Counted from the first letter of the stretch, positions 9,001-16,488 are shown. The stretch: DNA of 64,000 bases from Paenibacillus cellulositrophicus (GCF_009363095.1 NZ_CP045295.1:4617001-4681000); one strand, 5' to 3'. Notes: a model not told the origin generated them from the letters alone. Numbers and translations: made by a program.

Positions 9001-10673
9001 GTAAAGTATATCCTTGGGTTGCCGAAGTGCGCGGTTCTACGCCGGGCGTGGGCTTGATTTCTCCGCCGCCGCATCATGACATTTACTCGATCGAGGATTT
9101 GGCGGAGCTGATTTATGATCTGAAGAACTCCAATCCGCGCGCGAACATCAACGTGAAGCTCGTGTCCGAGGTTGGCGTCGGAACGATCGCGGCCGGGGTG
9201 GCCAAAGGCCGTGCCGACATTATCCTCGTCAGCGGATATGACGGTGGTACCGGCGCATCGCCGCAGGGCTCCATCCGCCATGCGGGTCTTCCTTGGGAAC
9301 TGGGCGTTGCGGAAACGCACCAGACGCTCATCCTGAATAACCTGCGCGACCGCGTCGTCCTGGAAACGGACGGCAAAATGCTGAACGGACGCGATCTGGC
9401 CGTCGCAGCCCTGCTGGGTGCCGAAGAGTATGGCTTCTCTACGGCTCCTCTCGTGGCACTTGGCTGTATCATGATGCGCGTCTGCCAGATGGATACCTGT
9501 CCGGTGGGGGTAGCTACCCAGAATCCGGAACTGCGCAAGAACTTCATGGGCGATCCGGCGCATGTCGTTAACTTCATGAGATTCGTGGCAGAAGATATGC
9601 GTGAAATTATGGCGGAGCTCGGCTTCCGTACGATCCAAGAGATGATCGGACGCACGGACTGCCTGGATGCCGAAGAGGCGAACGGACATTGGAAGAAGCA
9701 AGGCATCGATCTGTCCGTTCTGCTGCACACACCGGAGCTTCCGGAAGGTAGCACGCGCTACCGCACGAAGACCCAGAACCACGGTCTCGAAGAGACGCTG
9801 GATATGCGTGAACTGTTGAAGCTGGCGGCACCTGCGCTGGAAGACGGAACACCAGTTACTGGCGAGCTTTCGATTACGAACGTAGACCGCGCCGTAGGCA
9901 CGATTCTCGGCAGCGAAGTCACGCGGAAGTACGGGGCAGCCGGCCTGCCGGAAGACACGATTTCGCTGACCTTTACGGGAACGGCCGGCCAGAGCTTGGG
10001 CGCCTTCGCTCCGAAGGGCATCACGCTGACCGTGGTTGGCGACGCGAATGACTACACCGGCAAAGGGTTGTCCGGCGGGAAGCTGATCGTGAAGCCGTCG
10101 CCGAAATCAACGTTCAAGGCCGAAGAGAATATCATTATCGGCAACACGGCTTTCTATGGCGCGACAAGCGGCGAGGCGTACATCCGCGGCATCGCCGGCG
10201 AACGCTTTGCGGTCCGCAACTCCGGCGTGAATGTCGTCGTTGAAGGCGTTGGCGATCACGGATGCGAATATATGACAGGCGGCCGCGTCGTCATCCTAGG
10301 GGAAACGGGACGTAACTTTGGCGCCGGCATGTCGGGCGGCATCGCCTACGTCTATGATCCGCAGGGTACGTTTATCGACCGCTGCAACCTGGAGATGATT
10401 CTTCTGGAACGCGTTGAAGATGCAGAGGAAGTCCAGGAACTGAAGAGCATGATCGAGAAGCATGTCAACTACACGGAAAGTGCTGTCGGCGAGCGTGTGC
10501 TGGAAGACTGGGAGAACAGCCTGGGCCAGTTTGTCCGCGTCATTCCGAAGGATTACAAGCGGATGACACAGCAAATCCGCAAGGTTCAGGAGAATGGACT
10601 GAGCGGCGAAGCAGCCCTGTTGGCCGCCTTCGAAGCCAACATGCGCGAGCTCGCGAGAGCGGGAAACAACTAA
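6075..10673 (+). CDS. gltB: Glutamate synthase (NADPH/ferredoxin), large subunit
   Basis: Large subunit of GOGAT, which makes two glutamates from glutamine and 2-oxoglutarate. Order: a class II glutamine amidotransferase domain (after a 21-residue propeptide, the nucleophile is the Cys in DACGMGF), a central domain, the FMN-binding synthase domain, and the C-terminal beta-helix gltB domain with repeated GxxGG motifs. The 3Fe-4S cysteines are in C-x5-C-x4-C (CIMMRVCQMDTC). I use the ATG at 6075 because it leaves the expected short propeptide; the upstream ATG at 6036 would lengthen it. 1532 aa, full length. No small subunit gltD lies next to it. Confidence 0.95.
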   Translation: MRHTVLPPKQGLYDPQFEKDACGMGFVAHIKGRASHEIVGQALTMLENMEHRGGQGSEPNSGDGAGIMLQIPHRFFAEEAARIGFELPEPGQYGVGMLFLSHDEAVREAHESRLVEIIREEGQQFLGFRDVPTYDEMLGKSAKEAKPYVRQIFIGRSIDVKDEMDFERKLYIIRRRAELAIRYGDAPQADSFYISSLSCRKIVYKGMLTTNQVGQFYLDLRNELVETAIALVHSRFSTNTFPSWERAHPYRFMIHNGEINTLRGNVNWMHARQSLFKSDIFGDDLEKVKPVINPDGSDTAMFDNTFEFLYLSGRSLPHVAMMMVPEPWNNHESMDETKKAFYEYHSTLMEPWDGPAAMAFTDGIQIGAILDRNGLRPSRYYVTKDDLIILSSEAGVLDIPAEDVLYKDRLRPGRMLLVDTKEGRIISDEEVKAQIAAEQPYREWLDEHLVNLDELPDAPELPNPKHDNVQQLQLSFGYTFEDLRKVLEPMASTGQEAVASMGYDAPLAVLSDKPQRLYNYFKQMFAQVTNPPIDAIREEIITATGTTIGPERNLLHPEPESCRQIRLDTPVLSNEDFAKIRHVHRPGFKSMTIPIFFPAEEGAEGLRKALDGLCEAADRVIKKGHNILILSDRGVDKENAAIPALLAVSCLHHHLIRQGTRTKVSILLESGEPREVHHYALLLGYGVSAVNPYLAFETLDDMIQQGLLRGVTHEKAVKNYIKAATKSVVKILSKMGISTIQSYRGAQIFEAVGLKEDFVEKYFTRTPSRIGGIGLEEVAAEALAHHNRAFTDKDGSDKVLDSGGDYQWRKDGEEHLFNPQTIHLLQQAVRTGDYQVYKKYAKLVQGENEKHLTIRSLLKLKPVGAPVPIEEVEPIESIMRRFKTGAMSFGSISKEAHESLAIAMNRIGGKSNTGEGGEDPARYIPDANGDSRRSAIKQVASGRFGVTSNYLVNADEIQIKMAQGAKPGEGGQLPGRKVYPWVAEVRGSTPGVGLISPPPHHDIYSIEDLAELIYDLKNSNPRANINVKLVSEVGVGTIAAGVAKGRADIILVSGYDGGTGASPQGSIRHAGLPWELGVAETHQTLILNNLRDRVVLETDGKMLNGRDLAVAALLGAEEYGFSTAPLVALGCIMMRVCQMDTCPVGVATQNPELRKNFMGDPAHVVNFMRFVAEDMREIMAELGFRTIQEMIGRTDCLDAEEANGHWKKQGIDLSVLLHTPELPEGSTRYRTKTQNHGLEETLDMRELLKLAAPALEDGTPVTGELSITNVDRAVGTILGSEVTRKYGAAGLPEDTISLTFTGTAGQSLGAFAPKGITLTVVGDANDYTGKGLSGGKLIVKPSPKSTFKAEENIIIGNTAFYGATSGEAYIRGIAGERFAVRNSGVNVVVEGVGDHGCEYMTGGRVVILGETGRNFGAGMSGGIAYVYDPQGTFIDRCNLEMILLERVEDAEEVQELKSMIEKHVNYTESAVGERVLEDWENSLGQFVRVIPKDYKRMTQQIRKVQENGLSGEAALLAAFEANMRELARAGNN

Positions 10674-10755
10674 TTCTTCCAAACCGGATGTTATAAAGAA
10701 AGAATTCCTATCAACAAGGTTGAAATTTTCATATTTGCGCAATATTTGCTGGAAA

Positions 10756-10807
10756 GGGCATACGAAATGTTTTCAATTGGAGACATAAATCGTATGCCCA
10801 TTTTTTT
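10756..10807 (+). terminator. gltB terminator
   Basis: GGGCATACGA pairs perfectly with TCGTATGCCC across a 24-nt loop, followed by A and seven T. Confidence 0.85.
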
Positions 10808-11010
10808 CGACAAAAATAGAACCTGCTTCAAAAAGCAATTGTCCCATTAGACGACAACATCCAGAAGAGGCTTGGGATATAATAAAAAAGACCTAGTCAC
10901 TTGGCTGATTCTTGACATTCATACTTGGAACAGACGTTGTATTTGTCAACAAAAGAGTAGCCGTGGAAATCATTTTGGATAATATGTTGAGTGGAGCGAG
11001 GGTATCTTCG

Positions 11011-11166
11011 ATGAGAGATGAGAGAAAGTTCGGTGCCGAGGCCCGGTCCAACCAAGAACTTCCGGAGCAAACCCAATTAGACATCATGAAAGTGTTGGAG
11101 CAATGCGGGATTCATCCTGACAACTGGAAGCGCTTTGTTCAAAAGATGGAGAAGGGGACGGATTAG
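11011..11166 (+). CDS. Small hypothetical protein (51 aa)
   Basis: An ATG at 11011 has GAGCGAGGG 8 bp upstream. The 51-aa product is charged and ends in a helix-like segment (LDIMKVLEQCGIHPDNW). An upstream TTG at 10912 would give 84 aa but has no ribosome-binding site. No family recognised. It lies alone between the gltB terminator and the XRE region; the 337 bp before it (10674-11010) hold only the gltB terminator and AT-rich sequence. Confidence 0.4.
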   Translation: MRDERKFGAEARSNQELPEQTQLDIMKVLEQCGIHPDNWKRFVQKMEKGTD

Positions 11167-11327
11167 CGGAAATTTCGCAGATCGTGTCCGGGGGGTTCAC
11201 ATAAAACGACAAGGAGGGACAGAATACGTTTTATCATTCCGATTTTAGACAGGGAGGCCACCCTGCAGCAGTTGTCTTCCATATGCTCCAAAAGGGGACC
11301 CCGTCGAATTACGGTAACCGAACCTAT

Positions 11328-11370
11328 AAAAACCTCAGCCCTCCTAAGTTCAAGGAAAGCTGAGGTTTTT
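11328..11370. terminator. Bidirectional terminator after the XRE gene
   Basis: AAAACCTCAGC pairs with GCTGAGGTTTTT across a 19-nt loop. It has T tracts in both directions and ends a few bases before the stop codon of the minus-strand XRE gene. Confidence 0.75.
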
Positions 11371-11372
11371 CA

Positions 11373-11741
11373 TTATTTCATGGACCGTTCCATCCGCACA
11401 AAAGCGATAAAACGTTTGGCTTCTTCCTCAGACAAGCGGCGGCCGTCAATCGTCAAATTGAACTTTTCCAGCAAGTCCTCGTCCGAAAGCTCCAGTTGAT
11501 CGACAAAATCCCGGACCTCCGGATCCATGACAATCTTCGGCTGGTTCGTACGGCCGATCAGATAATCGATGGAAACGTCAAATTTGTCAGCCAGTTTGGT
11601 CAGAATCTCAAAATCAGGTTTACGGCGGTTCTTTTCATAGTGGGATAGTGCGGCTCGCGTAATGCCTATGGATTGGGCCAATTCCTCCTGGGTCCAGCCG
11701 CGTTGGTCCCGCAATTCTGCGATGCGATTACCATGATTCAT
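11373..11741 (-). CDS. XRE-family transcriptional regulator
   Basis: DNA-binding regulator with an N-terminal lambda-repressor-like helix-turn-helix at about residues 17-40 (WTQEELAQSIGITRAALSHYE), followed by DYLIGRT, the usual end of this domain. The C-terminal 55 residues are acidic and helical and probably dimerise. 122 aa. GGAGG lies 7-8 bp before the ATG. Its divergent upstream region carries palindromes of the GATACNNNNNGTATC type, which makes it a likely autoregulator and repressor of the following envelope genes. No phage genes are nearby. Confidence 0.9.
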   Translation of the reverse strand: MNHGNRIAELRDQRGWTQEELAQSIGITRAALSHYEKNRRKPDFEILTKLADKFDVSIDYLIGRTNQPKIVMDPEVRDFVDQLELSDEDLLEKFNLTIDGRRLSEEEAKRFIAFVRMERSMK

Positions 11742-11783
11742 GAATTAACCTCCTCCGAATACCTGAAAAAATACATAAAGTTA

Positions 11784-11798
11784 GAAACAAAATGTCGC
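11784..11798. promoter_or_regulatory. Weak Xre-like operator
   Basis: GAAACAAAATGTCGC matches the better site at 11834 at 11 of 15 positions and lies 43 bp upstream of the XRE start, where it could mediate autorepression. Confidence 0.35.
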
Positions 11799-11826
11799 AA
11801 AAATAGATTCATATAGGAAATAAGTA

Positions 11827-11855
11827 TTGACTAGTTACAAAATGTATCGTAAAGT
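11827..11855 (+). promoter_or_regulatory. Sigma-A-type promoter of the envelope operon
   Basis: TTGACT at 11827-11832, a 17-bp spacer, then TAAAGT at 11850-11855, reading towards the PilZ-like gene. The spacer contains the operator at 11834-11848. Confidence 0.6.
11834..11848. promoter_or_regulatory. Xre-like operator inside the promoter spacer
   Basis: GTTACAAAATGTATC, an imperfect palindrome of the GATACAnnnTGTATC type. The same 15 bases recur exactly at 14477-14491. Its position between -35 and -10 predicts repression. Confidence 0.6.
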
Positions 11856-11868
11856 GAAAATTGGAAAT

Positions 11869-11883
11869 GATACCATTTGTATC
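11869..11883. promoter_or_regulatory. Xre-like operator with perfect arms
   Basis: GATAC-CATTT-GTATC: 5-bp arms perfectly complementary around a 5-bp spacer, 35 bp (center to center) after the previous site and just downstream of the expected start of transcription. Confidence 0.6.
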
Positions 11884-11961
11884 AATTGTTGAGACGTTTC
11901 GTATCCTTTAGCAGTATAAGGCGTTATCCCGATTTTCATACCATGAGGCAGGAATAATCCG

Positions 11962-12393
11962 ATGAATATGTTAACAGCACATGGCATACATCTTCAAACG
12001 TATATGTATATCCATCAGGTCGGGAACCAGACGGTTTTTCTGCATCGGACCCGTCCTGTCATCTTATGGGAATACGAGCCAAGCCGAATGGTAATCATCA
12101 GCGACTTGGATCTCCCCGTCGTGCCCGAGCTCAGGCTGGGGTTCATTATCCACGTTCCAAATGCCCCTGCCCGTCAGGTGTACGGCACCGTGGCTTGGAA
12201 AGAAAGCAGCATCTCCTTTAAGGCCCACCAATACGGCATTCGTATTGAATCCCCGCAGCAGGAGCCGGAGCGCATGACAAAACACCACAACCGCCCGCAA
12301 CGAGGCGGCCGAGCGGCCTCCACACCGTATGAAAGTCCCTGTGACCATGATTCTTTCCCCGGCCCAGGACACCATTTTGATATCAAAGCATAA
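11962..12393 (+). CDS. PilZ-like barrel protein, putative
   Basis: 143-aa cytoplasmic protein. Residues about 50-95 read as the second half of a PilZ beta-barrel (a strand ending RQVYGTVAWKE, then HQYGIRIES as the closing strand), but the RxxxR and DxSxxG c-di-GMP residues are not clearly present, so ligand binding is doubtful. The last 45 residues are His/Pro/Arg-rich and look disordered. AGGA lies 8 bp before the ATG. First gene after the Xre-controlled promoter and upstream of an exopolysaccharide-type sugar transferase, a context typical of PilZ proteins. Confidence 0.55.
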   Translation: MNMLTAHGIHLQTYMYIHQVGNQTVFLHRTRPVILWEYEPSRMVIISDLDLPVVPELRLGFIIHVPNAPARQVYGTVAWKESSISFKAHQYGIRIESPQQEPERMTKHHNRPQRGGRAASTPYESPCDHDSFPGPGHHFDIKA

Positions 12394-12542
12394 AAATCTT
12401 ACGTTTTTTCGTAATGGGATACAGACATTTTACACTATTTATCAAAGGGCTGCATAGTGCTTTGCTTTAAAAAGGCTGAAGTATAAGCCTGTCATGTGAT
12501 CGTCCGGTTGGACTTATATTGAGAGCGGGGGATGGATCAGTC

Positions 12543-12611
12543 ATGGGACGTACGTTGACCTTGGATTTCCTGATGCAAATGCTTCAAAGGGACGAGGATG
12601 TTCATTTATGA
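12543..12611 (+). CDS. 22-codon leader ORF coupled to the sugar transferase
   Basis: An ATG at 12543 opens a 22-residue ORF (starting MGRTLTLDFLMQML) whose TGA overlaps the next ATG in the arrangement ATGA at 12608-12611. A GGGGG run lies about 10 bp upstream. It may act only by translational coupling. The short length makes it uncertain. Confidence 0.4.
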   Translation: MGRTLTLDFLMQMLQRDEDVHL

Positions 12612-13288
12612 GCAGCATGAATCCGCTGAACAAAACGGTGGACGTCGGCAAGCCCCTTCCGATCACTCCCCGGAAAGACAGGATGTTGTACCTTTGGGCC
12701 AAGCGAACCCTGGATATTAGCTTATCGCTTATAGGGCTGATTTTTTTATGTCCGGCATTCCTAGCCGTTGCCTTGCTTATCAAGCTGGAGGATCCAAAAG
12801 GCTCGGTGTTTTTCTCCCAGGTCCGCGTCGGCCGTGGGGGCATACCATTTAAGATGTACAAATTCCGGTCGATGGTCAGCGGAGCCGAGCTGATGCTCGG
12901 CAATTTGATCCAGCAAAGCGATGTGACCGGAGCGATGTTCAAAATGAAAAACGATCCGCGGGTCACCCGGGTCGGCCGGTTCATCCGCAAAACGAGTATT
13001 GATGAGCTGCCCCAGCTTGTGAATGTGCTGAGAGGGAATATGAGCCTGGTCGGGCCAAGACCGCCTTTGCCGCGGGAGGTAAGCGACTATACTTCCTACG
13101 ATATGCAGAGGCTGCTCGTTGTCCCGGGGTGTACAGGTTTGTGGCAGGTCAGTGGAAGGAACCATGTGGGATTTCAGGAAATGGTCGAGCTGGACCTCAA
13201 ATACATAAACGAACAGTCGATATGGATGGATATGATCATCATATGTAAAACGGTCAAGGTGCTGTTCGGCGCGGATAATGCGTACTAA
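12608..13288 (+). CDS. Bacterial sugar transferase (polyprenyl-P hexose-1-P transferase)
   Basis: Initiating glycosyltransferase of the WcaJ/EpsL/TuaA type (PF02397) that loads a sugar-1-phosphate onto undecaprenyl phosphate for exopolysaccharide. N-terminal membrane re-entrant helix at about residues 35-58, then the catalytic core with FKMYKFRSM, the basic KTSIDELPQ motif, MSLVGPRPP and GCTGLWQVSGRN, all family hallmarks. 226 aa, the short single-helix form. GAGG lies before the ATG, and the start overlaps the leader ORF. A full polysaccharide polymerisation cluster is not present in the window. Confidence 0.92.
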   Translation: MSSMNPLNKTVDVGKPLPITPRKDRMLYLWAKRTLDISLSLIGLIFLCPAFLAVALLIKLEDPKGSVFFSQVRVGRGGIPFKMYKFRSMVSGAELMLGNLIQQSDVTGAMFKMKNDPRVTRVGRFIRKTSIDELPQLVNVLRGNMSLVGPRPPLPREVSDYTSYDMQRLLVVPGCTGLWQVSGRNHVGFQEMVELDLKYINEQSIWMDMIIICKTVKVLFGADNAY

Positions 13289-13349
13289 TCGCTGCGTGTC
13301 CAAGTGCGCAGGGCGCAGATGTGTCCATTAGGAAGGTGGCAGATGCATC

Positions 13350-14306
13350 ATGAAAAAATGGGTTGTTTCGACCATCGCCGTCGTATCGGTGCTGGTGGTC
13401 GGCGTCGCGGGATACGGATTGTATATTTACAATTCGGTCAAAGCGACGGCTAACGAAATATATGAAAAGCGAGAACCGTCGGTTGTTCCGGTAACCGTCA
13501 GCTCGGATGGCAAGACGGGCGGCCAGGCGGATACGACCAAGAGCGCCGAAAACCCGCCGGCGGTTCATCTGAATGAAAGGGAGCCGTTTACCGTTCTGGT
13601 CATGGGCGTGGATCAGCGTGAGGACGACCCGGGCCGCTCGGACTCGATGATCCTGCTGACGGTAAATCCGGCCAAGCAGAGTATCCTGATGTTCAACATC
13701 CCGCGTGACACGAGAACCGAAATCGTCGGCCACGGGACGACGGATAAGATCAACCATGCTTACGCCTTTGGCGGCGTAAACATGTCGGTCGCGACGGTAG
13801 AGCACTTCCTCGGTTATCCGGTCAACTATTACATCAAGGTCAATATGGAGGGCTTCGCCAAAATCATTGATTTGCTCGGCGGGGTGGAAGTGAATAATCC
13901 GTTTGCCTTCCAATATGAAGGGTACGATTTCAAACAGGGCGACTTGAAGCTGGACGGCTCCGAGGCGCTGGCCTTCTCCCGGATGCGGTATGACGATCCG
14001 CGTGGAGATTTGGGGCGTAATGCACGGCAGCGGGAAATTTTGGAGCAGGTGATTAACAATGCGCTCAAAATATCAAATGTCGTAAAAATCGAATCCCTAC
14101 TGAACCAGGTAGGCGACAGTGTCAGAACGGACATCTCCTTCGACAATATGAAGACCTTCGTGACCGATTATCGCACCGACCTGAAGACAATCGAGCAAGT
14201 GGAGATCAAGGGTCAGGGCAAGAAGATCAACGGAATTTGGTATTACATGGTCAGCGAAGAGGAGCGGCAGCGAATCCATAATGTCATAAAAGAGCATTTA
14301 CAATAA
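13350..14306 (+). CDS. LytR-CpsA-Psr (LCP) family protein
   Basis: Membrane-anchored phosphotransferase that links polyprenyl-linked glycopolymers (teichoic acid or capsule) to peptidoglycan. One N-terminal transmembrane helix (residues 4-27), then a low-complexity linker to about 75 and the LCP domain with the pyrophosphate-binding residues D98 (RSDSM) and R119/R122 (IPRDTR), followed by INHAYAFGG. 318 aa. GGAAGGTGG precedes the ATG. It directly follows the sugar transferase, so it probably attaches the polymer that this enzyme starts. Confidence 0.92.
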   Translation: MKKWVVSTIAVVSVLVVGVAGYGLYIYNSVKATANEIYEKREPSVVPVTVSSDGKTGGQADTTKSAENPPAVHLNEREPFTVLVMGVDQREDDPGRSDSMILLTVNPAKQSILMFNIPRDTRTEIVGHGTTDKINHAYAFGGVNMSVATVEHFLGYPVNYYIKVNMEGFAKIIDLLGGVEVNNPFAFQYEGYDFKQGDLKLDGSEALAFSRMRYDDPRGDLGRNARQREILEQVINNALKISNVVKIESLLNQVGDSVRTDISFDNMKTFVTDYRTDLKTIEQVEIKGQGKKINGIWYYMVSEEERQRIHNVIKEHLQ

Positions 14307-14310
14307 GAGG

Positions 14311-14341
14311 CAGGCGTGGCTTGATGTCACGCTTGTCTTTT
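14311..14341 (+). terminator. Terminator-like hairpin after LCP gene
   Basis: CAGGCGTG pairs with CACGCTTG (one wobble), followed by TCTTTTC. Confidence 0.5.
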
Positions 14342-14385
14342 CATTTCCGGCGTCCTTTGCAGCATCTCAGAACCCGAATTGATTC

Positions 14386-14413
14386 ATAAGCCCCACGTTG
14401 TGGGGTTATTTTT
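14386..14413 (+). terminator. Strong terminator
   Basis: ATAAGCCCCAC, loop GTT, GTGGGGTTAT, then TTTT. This second hairpin insulates the next promoter from the envelope operon. Confidence 0.8.
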
Positions 14414-14434
14414 CGACGAAAACCGTCAGTTTCC

Positions 14435-14463
14435 TTGACAAAGGATGCAGATTCATGTAGATT
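14435..14463 (+). promoter_or_regulatory. Sigma-A promoter ahead of the ABC exporter
   Basis: TTGACA at 14435-14440, a 17-bp spacer, TAGATT at 14458-14463. The start of transcription would fall near 14470, a few bases before an exact copy of the Xre-like operator. Confidence 0.65.
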
Positions 14464-14476
14464 TCTTGGTGTGCAT

Positions 14477-14491
14477 GTTACAAAATGTATC
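14477..14491. promoter_or_regulatory. Second-locus copy of the Xre-like operator
   Basis: GTTACAAAATGTATC, identical in all 15 bases to 11834-11848, placed immediately downstream of the promoter at 14435. Confidence 0.6.
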
Positions 14492-14557
14492 TATAATAAG
14501 TCGTTGGTCATAATTTTAAGCGCAAAGACACACTTCATGGAAGGGAAGTCGATTCTC

Positions 14558-14851
14558 TTGAACAGTCAGCTATCCGTATTCTGCTTGCGATGTGAGCAGG
14601 TCATCCCTATGTCGGACACGGCACTTGTGTTCCGGACGGGATTTTACCGCACAGTGATTCCCCTGGGCTGCTGTACCCTATGTTATTCGCAGACACAATC
14701 AGAGGCAGATTTCCCATATGATGGGCATCTGCAAGGCGAATATGCTACAATGGGGCCAGACTTGGGCAGAAGGGGTGATAGAAATGCAGCAGGAACCGGT
14801 GGTTCGGCTGGAAGGTGTCACGAAGAAAGTCTCATCCAAAACATTGGTTGA
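14558..14851 (+). CDS. Putative small zinc-ribbon-like protein
   Basis: TTG at 14558 with GGAAGGGAAG 9 bp upstream opens a 97-codon ORF. Its first half holds two cysteine pairs (FCLRC and GCCTLC, about 28 residues apart) as in small zinc ribbons, separated by a hydrophobic/aromatic stretch. The last third overlaps the ABC ATPase gene by 68 bp and has shadow-like composition, so the true 3' end or the ORF itself is doubtful. It would be the first product of the Xre-box promoter. Confidence 0.35.
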   Translation: MNSQLSVFCLRCEQVIPMSDTALVFRTGFYRTVIPLGCCTLCYSQTQSEADFPYDGHLQGEYATMGPDLGRRGDRNAAGTGGSAGRCHEESLIQNIG

Positions 14852-15695
14852 GGATGTTACGCTGGACATCCCTCCCGGGCAGGTCTTTGGTTTTCTCGGT
14901 CCGAACGGGGCCGGAAAAACGACGACTATCCGCATGATGGTCGGGCTGACCAGGATCACCAAGGGAGATATTAAAATTTGCGGTTACAGCATCAAGGATC
15001 ATTTTGAGCAGGCCATCGTCCACGTGGGGGCGATCGTGGAAAACCCGGAGATGTATAAGTTTTTGACGGGGTATGAAAACCTCCGGCACTTTGCCCGGAT
15101 GATGTCAGGGATTACCGAGGAGCGAATTCAGGAAGTGGTTCAGCTCGTAGGGCTGAGCAACCGGATTCAGGACCCGGTGCGGACGTATTCACTGGGCATG
15201 CGGCAGCGCCTGGGCGTAGCTCAGGCGATTTTGCACCGTCCGAAGCTGCTGATCCTGGACGAGCCCACCAACGGGCTGGACCCGCAGGGAATCCGCGAGC
15301 TGAGGGACTACCTGCGCCGGCTGTGCAGGGAAGAAGGGACGACGGTATTCGTCTCCAGCCATTTGCTGTCCGAGATGGAGCTGATGTGCGACGCCGTGGC
15401 GATCATCCAGAACGGACGGTTGATTGACGTACGCACACTGGCCGGTGTTGAGGGAGCGCAGGAGACGACTGTGGAAACGGCATTTGCGCTGGACCGGCCG
15501 GAGCAGGCGCAGGAGCTGCTTGGGGGCGGTACGGTACGCGATGGACTGCTGATCGTCCGGCTCGACCGAAATGGCATTGCCGACACGAATGCCCAGCTCG
15601 TCCAGAGCGGATTCAAGGTGTACGGGATTCAGAAGATAACCCGATCGCTGGAGGACCAATTCTTGGAAATGACGGGAAGTGATCAGATTGGGTAG
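14784..15695 (+). CDS. ABC transporter ATP-binding protein
   Basis: ATPase subunit of a two-component ABC exporter (CcmA/BcrA-like group). Walker A GPNGAGKTT at residues 39-47, signature SLGMRQRL, Walker B LLILDEPTNGLDP. 303 aa, with the extra C-terminal 80 residues usual for this group. I start at 14784 because AAGGGGTGA is 6-9 bp upstream; upstream in-frame codons lack this. It overlaps the permease gene by 17 bp. Likely exports a lipid, peptide or antibiotic; substrate not readable. Confidence 0.9.
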   Translation: MQQEPVVRLEGVTKKVSSKTLVEDVTLDIPPGQVFGFLGPNGAGKTTTIRMMVGLTRITKGDIKICGYSIKDHFEQAIVHVGAIVENPEMYKFLTGYENLRHFARMMSGITEERIQEVVQLVGLSNRIQDPVRTYSLGMRQRLGVAQAILHRPKLLILDEPTNGLDPQGIRELRDYLRRLCREEGTTVFVSSHLLSEMELMCDAVAIIQNGRLIDVRTLAGVEGAQETTVETAFALDRPEQAQELLGGGTVRDGLLIVRLDRNGIADTNAQLVQSGFKVYGIQKITRSLEDQFLEMTGSDQIG

Positions 15696-16467
15696 CTTTA
15701 TCCATCTCGTGCAGAACGAGAACATGAAGATATACCGGAGAGCCCGGACGTGGATCATGCTGTCGATCCTGGCCATCGTCAACATTCTGATGCCGCTCCT
15801 GTTTCACTTGGCAGATAGCGGGGGCAATATCAGCTTGTGGGAAAGCGTGCTTCAGACCGGGGCGTTTACGTTTTTTCTGTGCACCATATTTTCGGTTGTG
15901 GTCGCCTCGGATTCCGTTGCAGGCGAATTCTCCTGGGGTACCATCAAGCTGCTGCTGATCCGCCCATGGAGCCGATCGAAGATTCTGCTCTCCAAATATA
16001 TTGCCGTTGTGCTGTTCAGCCTGCTGTGCACGGTGCTGCTGATCGTTGTGTCATACGGGGTCTCTGCAATCTTCTTCTCGGGAGGAGCGGGCGGGTCCCT
16101 TATGGGCGAGCTCATCGGGCCGCGTCATTACTTTCTAATTATGCTATGCGATTATGTAGACTTGTTCATGACCGTGGCGCTGGCCTTCATGCTCTCGGCC
16201 GTATTCCGGGCAAGCGGGCTCGCCATCGGGCTGTCGCTGTTCATCATGTTCGCGAAGGGCATCTTTAATATGCTGTTCAACCCTGAGCGCTACAGCTGGG
16301 CAAAATTTTTGCCGTTTATGCACATGGACCTTTCGCAGTATCTGGCCTCTTCGGTGGGACCTGGAGGCGTGACGCTCGGCTTCTCGATTTTGATCCTGGC
16401 CATCTACTACGTCTTGTTTCTGGTCATCGCCTGGACCGTGTTCGGTAAACGGGACGTCGCGGCATGA
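15679..16467 (+). CDS. ABC transporter permease (ABC-2 type)
   Basis: 262-aa membrane protein with about six transmembrane helices, the partner of the preceding ATPase (translationally coupled, 17-bp overlap). An early helix carries an ABC-2-like first periplasmic loop, followed by VVASDSVAGEFSWGTIKLLL, a motif typical of ABC-2 permeases (E-GT-L). GTG start at 15679; an internal ATG at 15724 is an alternative. Convergent with bactofilin across a shared terminator. Confidence 0.88.
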   Translation: MIRLGSFIHLVQNENMKIYRRARTWIMLSILAIVNILMPLLFHLADSGGNISLWESVLQTGAFTFFLCTIFSVVVASDSVAGEFSWGTIKLLLIRPWSRSKILLSKYIAVVLFSLLCTVLLIVVSYGVSAIFFSGGAGGSLMGELIGPRHYFLIMLCDYVDLFMTVALAFMLSAVFRASGLAIGLSLFIMFAKGIFNMLFNPERYSWAKFLPFMHMDLSQYLASSVGPGGVTLGFSILILAIYYVLFLVIAWTVFGKRDVAA

Positions 16468-16488
16468 CCTGTCACGATATTAAAAGCC

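Noticed and set aside
6042..9782. 1246-codon minus-strand ORF opposite gltB
   Set aside because: It is an antisense shadow of the GC-rich glutamate synthase gene: no ribosome-binding site, Arg/His-rich composition and no known domain.
11373..14491. Prophage remnant, suggested by a PBSX-like Xre box
   Set aside because: No phage structural, lysis or integrase gene is present; all neighbours are envelope or housekeeping genes.
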